From the NCBI GenBank assembly GCA_036796215.1, contig DAIRDJ010000004.1, positions 3,900 to 67,899 of the forward strand: a DNA stretch of 64,000 nucleotides, read 5' to 3'. The translations under genes and the position numbers were made by a program. Below, piece by piece: positions 42,475 through 50,408 of the stretch. How positions within the stretch are numbered: the stretch's first letter is position 1; every line of letters begins with the position of its first letter. The DNA is from SLRI01 sp036796215. Its GTDB lineage: Bacteria > Pseudomonadota > Alphaproteobacteria > Geminicoccales > Geminicoccaceae. The notes under the pieces are model-generated. The model saw only the letters and a program-made list of their open reading frames with translations, had not been told where the DNA came from and ran no database searches.

Positions 42475-43434
42475 ATGACCTCGACTACCGGCCGAGCGAA
42501 ACCCGAGATTGCGATCCTGGGCCAGCTGCGGCCACCGCTGATTGCGGCGCTGGAGGCCCAGTTTGTCTGCCATCCCGTCTATGCACAGGCGGATCGGATC
42601 GGCTATCTGCGCGAGCATGGTGATCGGATCCGTGGTGCGGCGAGCCACGGGATGGCCGGCATCAAACGGACCGAGATGGAGCTGATGCCGCAGCTCGAGA
42701 TCTGTGCGATCAACGGGGTTGGCCTCGAGACCACCGATCTCGACGTCGCCCGGGCCCGTGGTGTGACCGTTACGATCACGCCCGTGCTCTACGACGACGT
42801 CGCCGACCTCGCCATCGGCCTCGCACTCGCTGCCTGCCGACGGATTGCCGAGGGCGACCGGTTCGTCCGCAGCGGCGCCTGGCTCGAGGGGCGGATGGCG
42901 CTCGGCCGCAAGCTGAGCGGCATGAAGGCCGGGCTGATCGGGCTCGGGCGGATCGGCAGCGAGGTGGCGGCCCGCCTCGAAGGCTTCAAATGCGAGATCG
43001 CCTATGTCGACCCGCTGCCGCGCGACGTGCCCTATCGTCGGGTCTGGGATGCGGTGACACTCGCGCGGGAGAGCGATATTCTCTTCTTGGCTGCTGCCGG
43101 TGCCGCCAAGGGGGCCGGCGCACCGCTTGTCGATCGGGCGATCCTCGAGGCCCTGGGACCGCGTGGCATCTTCGTCAACATCGCCCGCGGCTGGCTCGTC
43201 GACGAGCCGGCGATGGTCGAGCTCTTGGCCTCGGGCGGGCTCGGCGCTGCCGGGCTCGATGTCTTCGACGACGAGCCCGACGTGCCGGAAGCCCTGCTGG
43301 TACTCGACAATGTGGTGCTCACGCCGCACATCGCGAGTTCGACCGAGGAGACCATGGGGGCGATGGGCGACACTGTGGTCGCCAACCTCGTCTCCTGGTT
43401 CGCCGGCAAGGGCGCATTGACGCCGGTCGCCTGA
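42475..43434 (+). CDS. NAD(P)-dependent 2-hydroxyacid dehydrogenase (glyoxylate/hydroxypyruvate reductase-like)
   Basis: The 319-residue D-isomer-specific dehydrogenase contains the Rossmann motif AGLIGLGRIGSEVAARLEGF near residue 145. The catalytic arginine is in IFVNIARGWLVDEPAMVELL, the acidic partner is in DVFDDEPDVPEALL and the histidine is in VVLTPHIASSTEET. It resembles GhrB-type glyoxylate/hydroxypyruvate reductases. With the GlcD-GlcF fusion and the glyoxylate aminotransferase nearby, reduction of glyoxylate or hydroxypyruvate is plausible. A GGGAGA ribosome site precedes the ATG. Confidence 0.87.
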   Translation: MTSTTGRAKPEIAILGQLRPPLIAALEAQFVCHPVYAQADRIGYLREHGDRIRGAASHGMAGIKRTEMELMPQLEICAINGVGLETTDLDVARARGVTVTITPVLYDDVADLAIGLALAACRRIAEGDRFVRSGAWLEGRMALGRKLSGMKAGLIGLGRIGSEVAARLEGFKCEIAYVDPLPRDVPYRRVWDAVTLARESDILFLAAAGAAKGAGAPLVDRAILEALGPRGIFVNIARGWLVDEPAMVELLASGGLGAAGLDVFDDEPDVPEALLVLDNVVLTPHIASSTEETMGAMGDTVVANLVSWFAGKGALTPVA

Positions 43435-43615
43435 ACGCGTCGGCACCGGTACGGCGGTACGTGGCGTCGGCTGCTTGTTGTTGACCTCGCGGGCGAGCAT
43501 ACGTTAGGCGTATCCTAGACATTCTTCGGATCGGACATCATGATGCCTGCAGTTCGGGAGCTATTCGTCTGCCCCGTCATGGAGGATCGTTCCGGTCAGC
43601 TCATCAAATGCGGAG

Positions 43616-44059
43616 GTGCGGACCATAACCGCCTTTTCTGGCCATTTTGCGCGGCTCGATGAACGGCTCCGTTGCTGGAGCTTCGTCGGCTGGTGTATCG
43701 CCTGGCTGGTCGTCGCCTGGGCGATGCTCGACCCGTCCCCGCCACTCGTCGGTGCCGTCTCCGACAAGGCCCTCCATTTCCTCAGCTTCTGCGCCGTCAG
43801 CTTCGCGGCCGTTGCGTTCTGCCGCTCGAGCGTGCAGCTCGCCATGGCGGGAATCGTGTGTGCCGTGGCCGGCGTCGGGTTCGAGATCGCGCAATACTTC
43901 ATGCCGCCGCGCGGCTTCGAGTGGGGCGATATCGCCGCCAATCTCGGCGGCACCGTGGCCGGCATCCTTCTCGCCGCCCTGGCACTGCGGGGGCTGCGCA
44001 AGCTCGGCTGGCCGTCTCGCCGCGGACCCCGAGGCCGTCCAGCGCGCAGCGCCGCCTGA
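43616..44059 (+). CDS. VanZ-like membrane protein
   Basis: The 147-residue protein has four hydrophobic helices and the VanZ family landmarks: SDKALHFLSFCAVSFAAVAF near residue 50, then FEIAQYFMPPRGFEWGDIAA with the E/Q and R residues, and NLGGTVAGILLAAL. VanZ-like proteins are small inner-membrane proteins of poorly known function. The start is a GTG at 43616 just after a CGGAG stretch; no ATG is available in frame. It converges with the HIT gene. The 180 bp upstream contain no gene. Confidence 0.75.
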   Translation: MRTITAFSGHFARLDERLRCWSFVGWCIAWLVVAWAMLDPSPPLVGAVSDKALHFLSFCAVSFAAVAFCRSSVQLAMAGIVCAVAGVGFEIAQYFMPPRGFEWGDIAANLGGTVAGILLAALALRGLRKLGWPSRRGPRGRPARSAA

Positions 44060-44066
44060 GCACGGC

Positions 44067-44432
44067 TCAGCTCCGTGGCGCCAGCATCGGGCCGAGCGGC
44101 CGCCCGGCCAGGATGTGGACATGGAAGTGCGGCACTTCCTGGTGCGCATCGGGTCCATGATTGGCGAGCAGGCGATAGCCGTCGGTTACCGCACCGAGGT
44201 CGCTCGCCACCTTGCCTGCGGCCTTGAAGAAGCCCGCGATCTCGTCGGCCGGGGCCTCGGCGCTGAAATCGGCGAACGAGACGTAGCGGCCCTTGGGAAT
44301 GACCAGCACATGGATCGGGGCTTGCGGGTTGATGTCGTGAAAGGCGAGCGCGTAGTCGTCCTCATAGACCTTCTTGCAGGGGATCTCGCCTCTTAGAATG
44401 CGCGCGAAGATGTTGCCGTCGTCATAGGCCAT
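44067..44432 (-). CDS. HIT-family (HinT-like) nucleotide-binding protein
   Basis: The 121-residue protein starts YDDGNIFARILRGEIPCKKV, as in HinT. It has HVLVIPKGRYVSFADF and the complete histidine triad in EVPHFHVHILAGRPLG. HinT proteins hydrolyse adenosine phosphoramidates. Length and motifs are standard. The ATG has GAGGAG upstream. It is divergent from the glutathione synthetase gene 128 bp away. Confidence 0.93.
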   Translation of the reverse strand: MAYDDGNIFARILRGEIPCKKVYEDDYALAFHDINPQAPIHVLVIPKGRYVSFADFSAEAPADEIAGFFKAAGKVASDLGAVTDGYRLLANHGPDAHQEVPHFHVHILAGRPLGPMLAPRS

Positions 44433-44560
44433 GGCGTTGCTCCTCGAGGCTGCTGCCGCTCGGCGGTGCGGTCAGCGGTTCCCTCACAAAGCCGCCTCGG
44501 CTTGTCAAGCCGTCCCGCTCCTGGCAGAGGGAAGCGCAGAATCCAGCCCGAGGCCGCCTC

Positions 44561-45532
44561 ATGTCGCTTGCCGTCGCCATTCAGATGGATCCGCTCGAAA
44601 GCGTCGATATCGACGCCGACAGCAGCTTCGTGCTCGCCCTCGAGGCGCAGCGGCGCGGCCACGGTCTCTACCATTACGGGCCGCGTGACCTCGCCTACAA
44701 GCAGGGCCGGATCGTGGCCCGGGCGCGACCGTTCGAGGTGCGCCGCGAGAAGGGCAATCACGTCACCTTCGGCGTGGCCGAGCACATCGATCTTGCGACC
44801 CTCGACGTCGTGCTGATGCGCCAGGACCCGCCCTTCAACCTCAACTACATCTCGGCAACCCACCTCCTCGATCGCATCCACCCCGAAACCTTGGTCATCA
44901 ACGACCCGCACTCGGTCCGCAACGCCCCGGAGAAGCTGTTCGTCACCCACTTCGCCGAATTGATGCCGCCGACCCTGATCACCTACGACATCGCCGACAT
45001 CAGGGCGTTTCGCGCGGAGCACGGCGACATCATTGTCAAGCCGCTCTATGGCAATGGCGGTGCCGGGATCTTCCTGATCAAGAAGGACGATCAGAACCTC
45101 TCGTCCCTGGTCGAGACCTTCAGGAGCTTCATCGACGAGCCCTTGATGGTCCAGCGCTACCTGCCGGAGATCAAGGCCGGCGACAAGCGGATCATCCTGA
45201 TCGACGGCAAGCCCGTGGGCGCCCTCAACCGGGTGCCGCCCGACCACGATGTACGCGCCAATCTGCACGTCGGCGGCCGCGCGGAGAAGGCGACGCTCAC
45301 CAGGCGGGATCTCGAGATCTGCGAGCTGATCGGCCCGGCGCTCGAGGCGTACGGCCTGCTCTTCACCGGCATCGACGTCATCGGCAACTATCTCACCGAG
45401 ATCAACGTCACCTCGCCCACTGGCCTGCAGGAGATCAATCGCTTCGACGAGACGTCACTCGAGCGGCAGATCTGGGATGCGATCGAAGTCAAGCTCGCCA
45501 ACGGTCCGACCGCCCGACGCTGGATGAGCTGA
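44561..45532 (+). CDS. gshB: Glutathione synthetase
   Basis: The 323-residue ATP-grasp enzyme shows the GshB hallmarks. It opens AVAIQMDPLESVDIDADSSF, followed by MRQDPPFNLNYISATHLLDR near residue 86. Further on are INDPHSVRNAPEKLFVTHF, the ATP-grasp loop IIVKPLYGNGGAGIFLIKKD, LPEIKAGDKRIILIDGKPVG, a glycine-rich NLHVGGRAEKATLT and TGIDVIGNYLTEINVTSPTG. It joins gamma-glutamylcysteine and glycine. Length and motifs are normal. No gshA is in the window. Confidence 0.95.
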   Translation: MSLAVAIQMDPLESVDIDADSSFVLALEAQRRGHGLYHYGPRDLAYKQGRIVARARPFEVRREKGNHVTFGVAEHIDLATLDVVLMRQDPPFNLNYISATHLLDRIHPETLVINDPHSVRNAPEKLFVTHFAELMPPTLITYDIADIRAFRAEHGDIIVKPLYGNGGAGIFLIKKDDQNLSSLVETFRSFIDEPLMVQRYLPEIKAGDKRIILIDGKPVGALNRVPPDHDVRANLHVGGRAEKATLTRRDLEICELIGPALEAYGLLFTGIDVIGNYLTEINVTSPTGLQEINRFDETSLERQIWDAIEVKLANGPTARRWMS

Positions 45533-45606
45533 ACCATCCCCCGTCCGGCAGCGTTCGTCCTTTCCGCCCCGATTCCGACTGTTTTGCCCCTGGTTCTGTA
45601 GCGACG

Positions 45607-45624
45607 ATCACAGTTCACTGTGAT
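45607..45624. promoter_or_regulatory. Perfect 18-bp palindrome upstream of the TPR-protein gene
   Basis: ATCACAGT-TC-ACTGTGAT is a perfect 8-bp inverted repeat with a 2-nt centre, 43 bp before the ATG at 45667. The position suits an operator or activator site. The half-sites are TCACA-N6-TGTGA, the reverse order of the CRP consensus, so the factor is not identified. Confidence 0.45.
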
Positions 45625-45666
45625 AGGCTTTGCTATTCAGCCAGCTTCTTCGAACGGGGGGAATCG

Positions 45667-47457
45667 ATGCTGAAGATGACTTTGGTTGCTGCCGGCCTAC
45701 TCGGTGCGACGGCCTTGGCCTCCGGTATTCTCAGCTCGGGTGCGACGGAGCCACGCTCCGGCGACATCCGGGAGCTGCTCGATCCGACCCGGGTCGCAGC
45801 CCAGACCTGCGGTGCCACCCGCTGGGCCAAGAACGAGCTCTTCAAGCCCGGCGTGTATCTGGCCTCGCTCGGGGTGCGCGCTGCCGCTGCCGCCGAAGGC
45901 GAGACTCTGCCGCATCTCGACGGGCTCGGCCCGCGCCGGCTCGAGGTGACGACCAAGAGCAAGGCCGCCCAGGCCCATGTCGATCAGGGCTACGCCTGGC
46001 TCATGGGGTTCAACCACTTCCTCGCGGCCGAGTATTTCCGCCAGGCGCAGGCCGCCGATCCGGCTTGCGCGATGTGCTACTGGGGCGAGGCCTATGCCTT
46101 GGGGCCGAACATCAACGACGTCATGTACGACGCATCGGTGCGCCCGGCCTTTCAGGCGGTCTCGACCGCGATGGCGCTGAGGGACGTGGCGAGCGAGCGT
46201 GAGCAGGCGCTGATCGAGGCCCTGGCCGAACGCTACAGCCCCGATCCCGCCGCCGACCGGGCGGCCCTCGATGCGGCCTATGCGGATGCCATGGTCGAGG
46301 TGGCCGAGCGCTTCCCTGACGATGTCGACATTCTGGTGCTGGCCGCCGAGGCGAGCATGAACACCCAGCCCTGGGACTACTGGGAGGCCGACGGGGTGAC
46401 GCCCAAGGGCCGTGCCGGCACTCTGGTCGCGTTGCTGGAGACCGCGCTGGAGCTCGATCCCGATCACCCGCACGCCATTCACCTCTACATCCACACCGTC
46501 GAGGCGTCGGCCGACCCACATCGCGCCGAGCCGCATGCCGACCGGCTGGCTGAGATGATGCCGACCGCCGGCCACCTGGTGCACATGCCGGCGCACATCT
46601 ACTACCGGGTCGGCCGCTACCGGGATTCGCTCGAGGCCAATATCGAGGCGGCCGCGGCCGACGAAGCGCTGTTCGAGCACTGGGAGGAGGTCGGGCCCTA
46701 TCGCTTCGGCTACTATCCGCACAACGTGCATTTCGTGCTGACCAGTGCCCAGATGGCCGGACTGGCGGCGGAGGCGCTGGATGCCGCGCAGAAGCTCGAG
46801 GCCGTGATGTCGGACGAGGTGGCGGCCGAGGTCGGCTGGATCCAGGCGATCAAGACGGCACCGCTGACCGCCCACGCGCAGTTCAGCGACACCGAGACGA
46901 TCATGGCGCTGCCCGAGCCGGACGGCACCATGCCCTTCGTCAAGGCCTTCTGGCATTACGCGCGCGGCCTCGCCCTGGCGCGCGAGGACGATCCCGCCGC
47001 ACTAGACGAGGCCCGGGCGATCGAGGCGCTGAAGGATGCGGACGGGCTCGACATGCTCGTCGAGAGCTACATTCCGGCCCCCGACATCCTGCAGCTCGCC
47101 GCCAACGTGGTGCGGGCCCGCCATCTCGCCCAGACGGGCGACTTCGCCGAGGCCACGGCATTGCTGGAGGAAGCGGTGGCGATCCAGGCGACCATCCCCT
47201 ACATGGAGCCGTCCTACTGGTACTACCCGGTCGAGCAGACCTTGGGTGCCGTGCAGCTCGCGGCCGGCAATGCGGCGGCAGCGGCCGGCCACTTCCAGGC
47301 GTCACTCGTCACCGCCCCCAACAACGGCTGGTCGCTCTATGGCCTGCACGAGGCGCAACTGGCAATGGGCGACGAGGCGGCGGCCAAGGTCACGGCCGAG
47401 CGGCTCGCGGAGGCCTGGGTCGGACCGGCAGAACTCATGACCCTCGAACGATTATAG
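45667..47457 (+). CDS. Exported TPR-like protein of unknown function
   Basis: The 596-residue protein starts with a hydrophobic signal segment (MLKMTLVAAGLLGATALASG). A conserved block follows: AQAHVDQGYAWLMGFNHFLA and EYFRQAQAADPACAMCYWGE, then AEASMNTQPWDYWEADGVTP and PHAIHLYIHTVEASADPHRA, and later HLVHMPAHIYYRVGRYRDSL. The helical repeats are TPR-like. The histidine-rich HLVHMPAHIYYR segment and two cysteines in PACAMCYWG hint at metal or haem binding, but this is not established. I recognise the family only as a widespread TPR-domain protein. It precedes the FecR-cyclase pair by 9 bp, so cotranscription is likely. Confidence 0.7.
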   Translation: MLKMTLVAAGLLGATALASGILSSGATEPRSGDIRELLDPTRVAAQTCGATRWAKNELFKPGVYLASLGVRAAAAAEGETLPHLDGLGPRRLEVTTKSKAAQAHVDQGYAWLMGFNHFLAAEYFRQAQAADPACAMCYWGEAYALGPNINDVMYDASVRPAFQAVSTAMALRDVASEREQALIEALAERYSPDPAADRAALDAAYADAMVEVAERFPDDVDILVLAAEASMNTQPWDYWEADGVTPKGRAGTLVALLETALELDPDHPHAIHLYIHTVEASADPHRAEPHADRLAEMMPTAGHLVHMPAHIYYRVGRYRDSLEANIEAAAADEALFEHWEEVGPYRFGYYPHNVHFVLTSAQMAGLAAEALDAAQKLEAVMSDEVAAEVGWIQAIKTAPLTAHAQFSDTETIMALPEPDGTMPFVKAFWHYARGLALAREDDPAALDEARAIEALKDADGLDMLVESYIPAPDILQLAANVVRARHLAQTGDFAEATALLEEAVAIQATIPYMEPSYWYYPVEQTLGAVQLAAGNAAAAAGHFQASLVTAPNNGWSLYGLHEAQLAMGDEAAAKVTAERLAEAWVGPAELMTLERL

Positions 47458-47466
47458 GGAGGTCCG

Positions 47467-48177
47467 ATGACGGCCCGCCACATGACCGTCCGCCTGTCCC
47501 GCCGCCAGGCGCTGGTCTTGTCGACCGCCGGCCTCGCTGCCCTCGCCGCCGCTCGGCCGGCCTTCGCGACCGAGGCCGGGGTGGTGAGTGCCTTGCGCGG
47601 TGCCATCGCTGCCACCCGCGATGGCGTTCCACGGGACCTGCACGTGGGGGCGGCCGTCCATCAGCAGGACAGCATCGTCACGGGCGTCGGGGCGCGATTG
47701 CGCATCACGCTCGTCGACGGCTCGACGCTGACCGTGGGCGAGAGCAGCCAGCTCGTGCTGAGCACGATCATCGCGGCGACCGATGCCGGCGGCGGCAGCA
47801 TGGTGGTGGATCTGCTCTCCGGCATCGTCCGGGCGGTCCTCGGGCAACATCCGTCCGAGATGTTCGAGGTGCGCGGCCGGGCGGCCGTGGCCGCGGCCCG
47901 CTCGACCGAGTTCGTCGTCGAGACGGCATCGGGTGCGACCAGCGTCTTCGTCGCCAGAGGCGAGGTCGCGGTGCGTGCCAGCTATGGTCAGGGCGACACG
48001 GTTCTGACCGCAGGTGATGGCATCGATGTCGAGCGCGGGGCCATGCGGCGCGCTCCGGCATCGAGCTTCGGGCGAGGCGACCGCGACGAGCCTGAGTCCA
48101 GGGAGCTCGGCCCGGTCCGCCGCTGGGGCCAGGGCCGCATCGAGCAGGTCATGGCCAGGACCACGGTCGAGGATTGA
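47467..48177 (+). CDS. Exported FecR-domain protein
   Basis: The 236-residue protein has a signal with LSRRQALVLSTAGLAALAAA, a twin-arginine-like (Tat) motif, cleaved after FAT or nearby. A FecR domain follows: GAAVHQQDSIVTGVGARLRI, LVDGSTLTVGESSQLVL, VRGRAAVAAARSTEFVVETA and TSVFVARGEVAVRASYGQ. Its stop overlaps the start of a CHASE2-cyclase gene. FecR-CHASE2 pairs occur in several bacteria, so the two may form an envelope-sensing unit; the FecR domain would sit in the same compartment as CHASE2. AGGGAGG lies before the ATG. Confidence 0.85.
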   Translation: MTARHMTVRLSRRQALVLSTAGLAALAAARPAFATEAGVVSALRGAIAATRDGVPRDLHVGAAVHQQDSIVTGVGARLRITLVDGSTLTVGESSQLVLSTIIAATDAGGGSMVVDLLSGIVRAVLGQHPSEMFEVRGRAAVAAARSTEFVVETASGATSVFVARGEVAVRASYGQGDTVLTAGDGIDVERGAMRRAPASSFGRGDRDEPESRELGPVRRWGQGRIEQVMARTTVED

Positions 48178-50093
48178 TGCGTCGCGCGGCGCTGGGCTTT
48201 CTCGCCTTCCTGGCGCTCTTGATGCTGGCCCATGTTCGCCTGCACGATACCGGACCCGTCCGGGCCCTCGACTATGCGACATTCGATCTGCGCCTGAAGC
48301 TCAGACCGGCCCTCGGGCCGGGCGATGAGGTGGCGATCGTCGTGATCGATGACGCCTCGCTGCAGCGTCTCGGCCATTGGCCACCGCCGCGCGCCGCACT
48401 CGCCGCTGCCTTCGAGGCGCTGGCGGCGGCCGGTGCTTCGGTCGTTGCGGTCGATCTCTTGCTGCTCGAGCCCACGACCGCTGCCGGCGGTCCCGAGGAC
48501 GCCCAGGCCCTGGTCCACGCCATCATGCGCAAGAGCAACATCGTCCTCGCCATGGCCTTCGGCTTTGCCGCAAAGGTCGAGATGGACTTGGCCGACAAGC
48601 TGGCGCTGGGGCACGAGGCCGTGCCGATCGCCCGGACGACGCCTGAAGCCGTCGATCTCTTAGGCGAGCCCGCCGGCGTGTTTCTGCCGTTTCGTCCACT
48701 TGCCGAGCACGCCCGCCTCGGCCACGTCAATGTCTTCGTCGAGCCCGCGGGCGAGCTCCGCTACATCCATCCGGTCATTCGCTTCGAGGAGGCCTGGTAC
48801 CCCGCTTTGGCATTGCAGGCGGTGGCGCTGCATCGCGGCCTTGCGGCCGAAGCCATCATCTTCACCGAGGGGCAGCGGCTCGTGCTCGGTGAGGTCACCG
48901 CACCACTCGATACGGCCTCGCGTCTGGTCATCAATCCCTATGGCCCGCCCGGCACGTTTCCCCACATCTCCCTGGTCGACCTGCTCGATGGCCGGCTCGA
49001 GCCGGGCGTGCTCGACGACAAGGTCGTGCTGGTCGGGGCCACGGCCACAGGTGTGCGCGACCGTTTCGGGACGGCCTTTCATCCGCAGGTCGCAGGCGTC
49101 GAGATCTTTGCCAATGTCGTCGACAACCTGCTCACTGGCCGCTTCATCGATCGCGGCGCCGATGTGCGGACCCTCGAGCTCGGGCTGATCGTCGCCAGCG
49201 CCACAACAGCCCTCGCTCTCTTGCTGCCGCTGCCCTTGCCGCTGCTCGCAGTGCTCGCGGTTGTCGTGGTGCTGCTGCCGTTTGCCATGGCGACGCTGGC
49301 GCTTCTCGGCTTCGGTCTATGGCTCGACATGGTTGTCGCGACATTGGGTTGCCTGGTGGTGGCAAGCTTGGCCTTCGCCGTTCGCTTTCGCCGCATGCGG
49401 CTGCGCGGCCTCGCCCTGGAGCACCGCTCGCACGAGCTCGAGCGCTACGTCTCGCCGGTGCTCCGCGCCAGGCTGGCGAGCGAGGGGCTCGCCGAACGCG
49501 ACCAGCTGGCGGCGATCCTCTTTTGCGATCTCGAGGGCTTCACCTCAGCGGCGGAGACGGTCGCCCCCGACCAGTTGCAGCTTATCCTGCAGCGCTTCTA
49601 CGCCCTGATCGAGACCACGGCCACCGCACACGGGGCGGTGGTTGCGGGCTACGCCGGCGACGGGGCGATGCTGATCCTGGGCCTGCCCGACCCGGCGCCC
49701 GAGGACCCGCTGAACGCGATTCGCTGTGGTACGGCACTCCTGGCTGCGATGCCCGGCTGGCAGACCGCGGCGAGACAGGCCGGCCTCGGCAGCTTGGATC
49801 TCAGGATCGGCATCAATTACGGCCGGGTGCGGATCGGCCATGTCGGGGGTGGCGATCAGATCCAGCTCACCGCCACCGGCGACGTGGTCAATGTTGCAGC
49901 CCGCCTGCAAGAACAGACTCGGGTCGAAAACGTGCCCATGCTGGTGTCGGCCACGACGGTTGAAGCCGCCCGGGCACACGCCGGCGATCGGGTGGTCCGG
50001 CACCTGACGCCGTTGCCGCCCATGCAGCTGCGCGGACGGCAGGAAGCGGTGCCGGTCTACGCCCTGGGCCCGGCGTCCGAAAACCACGACTAG
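48177..50093 (+). CDS. CHASE2-domain class III nucleotide cyclase
   Basis: The 638-residue protein has one N-terminal membrane helix and a periplasmic CHASE2 domain (about residues 25-330; DYATFDLRLKLRPALGPGDE, VVIDDASLQRLGHWPPPRAA). Three closely spaced helices (about 335-400) and a cytoplasmic cyclase domain (about 435-600) follow. Both metal-binding aspartates are present (ILFCDLEGFTSA and GYAGDGAMLI), as is the transition-state Asn-Arg pair (NVAARL). The usual purine-specifying lysine is replaced (VAGYAGDG where VDKFIGD is expected), and the partner Asp/Glu reads Q (IQLTATGD). The product, cAMP or other, is therefore uncertain. ATG 48177 overlaps the FecR stop. Confidence 0.87.
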   Translation: MRRAALGFLAFLALLMLAHVRLHDTGPVRALDYATFDLRLKLRPALGPGDEVAIVVIDDASLQRLGHWPPPRAALAAAFEALAAAGASVVAVDLLLLEPTTAAGGPEDAQALVHAIMRKSNIVLAMAFGFAAKVEMDLADKLALGHEAVPIARTTPEAVDLLGEPAGVFLPFRPLAEHARLGHVNVFVEPAGELRYIHPVIRFEEAWYPALALQAVALHRGLAAEAIIFTEGQRLVLGEVTAPLDTASRLVINPYGPPGTFPHISLVDLLDGRLEPGVLDDKVVLVGATATGVRDRFGTAFHPQVAGVEIFANVVDNLLTGRFIDRGADVRTLELGLIVASATTALALLLPLPLPLLAVLAVVVVLLPFAMATLALLGFGLWLDMVVATLGCLVVASLAFAVRFRRMRLRGLALEHRSHELERYVSPVLRARLASEGLAERDQLAAILFCDLEGFTSAAETVAPDQLQLILQRFYALIETTATAHGAVVAGYAGDGAMLILGLPDPAPEDPLNAIRCGTALLAAMPGWQTAARQAGLGSLDLRIGINYGRVRIGHVGGGDQIQLTATGDVVNVAARLQEQTRVENVPMLVSATTVEAARAHAGDRVVRHLTPLPPMQLRGRQEAVPVYALGPASENHD

Positions 50094-50116
50094 AGCGCGC
50101 ATTTTTTCACTGCTTT

Positions 50117-50132
50117 TGTGATCTTGATCACG
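50117..50132 (+). promoter_or_regulatory. CRP-like binding site downstream of the cyclase gene
   Basis: TGTGA-TCTTGA-TCACG matches the CRP consensus TGTGA-N6-TCACA at 9 of 10 positions. It contains the perfect palindrome GTGATC-TT-GATCAC. It lies 24 bp after the cyclase stop and 81 bp before a small membrane ORF. A Crp/Fnr-family activator acting on that ORF is a reasonable inference. Confidence 0.5.
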
Positions 50133-50212
50133 CACGCCGCCCGGCGGCCCATGCGAGAGTTTGGCTTTCGGGTGCCCGTCGCCCGTTCTCGAACCGATCG
50201 AAAGCACGACCC

Positions 50213-50338
50213 ATGCACCAACTGAAGGACTTGCCGCCAACCCAACGATACCCGCTGCCACTCGACGGGCTGCTGCCCGCCGCCTGCTCGATGGCGGTGC
50301 TCTGCATCGCTCTCTTCCTGCTCCTCTTCTTGGCCTGA
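50213..50338 (+). CDS. Candidate 41-residue single-pass membrane protein
   Basis: The ORF starts at ATG 50213 and encodes MHQLKDLPPTQRYPLPLDGL followed by a hydrophobic C-terminal helix, LLPAACSMAVLCIALFLLLF. It ends at TGA 50338. The proline-rich polar N-terminus and single helix resemble small regulatory membrane proteins. It lies between the cyclase gene and an MBL-fold hydrolase, 81 bp after the CRP-like site. The ribosome site (GAAAG) is weak and no homologue is known to me, so the ORF could be spurious. Confidence 0.4.
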   Translation: MHQLKDLPPTQRYPLPLDGLLPAACSMAVLCIALFLLLFLA

Positions 50339-50408
50339 GCTTGAGCCTGCCCTGGCGGCCGGCGGCCTCCATCGCTAGTCTGCGGTGTGACAGGCGAGGC
50401 GAGTGCGC

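Noticed and set aside
43499..43513. ATACG-N5-CGTAT inverted repeat as an operator of the VanZ-like gene
   Set aside because: Arms are only 5 bp and it is more than 100 bp from the start codon; chance occurrence is likely.
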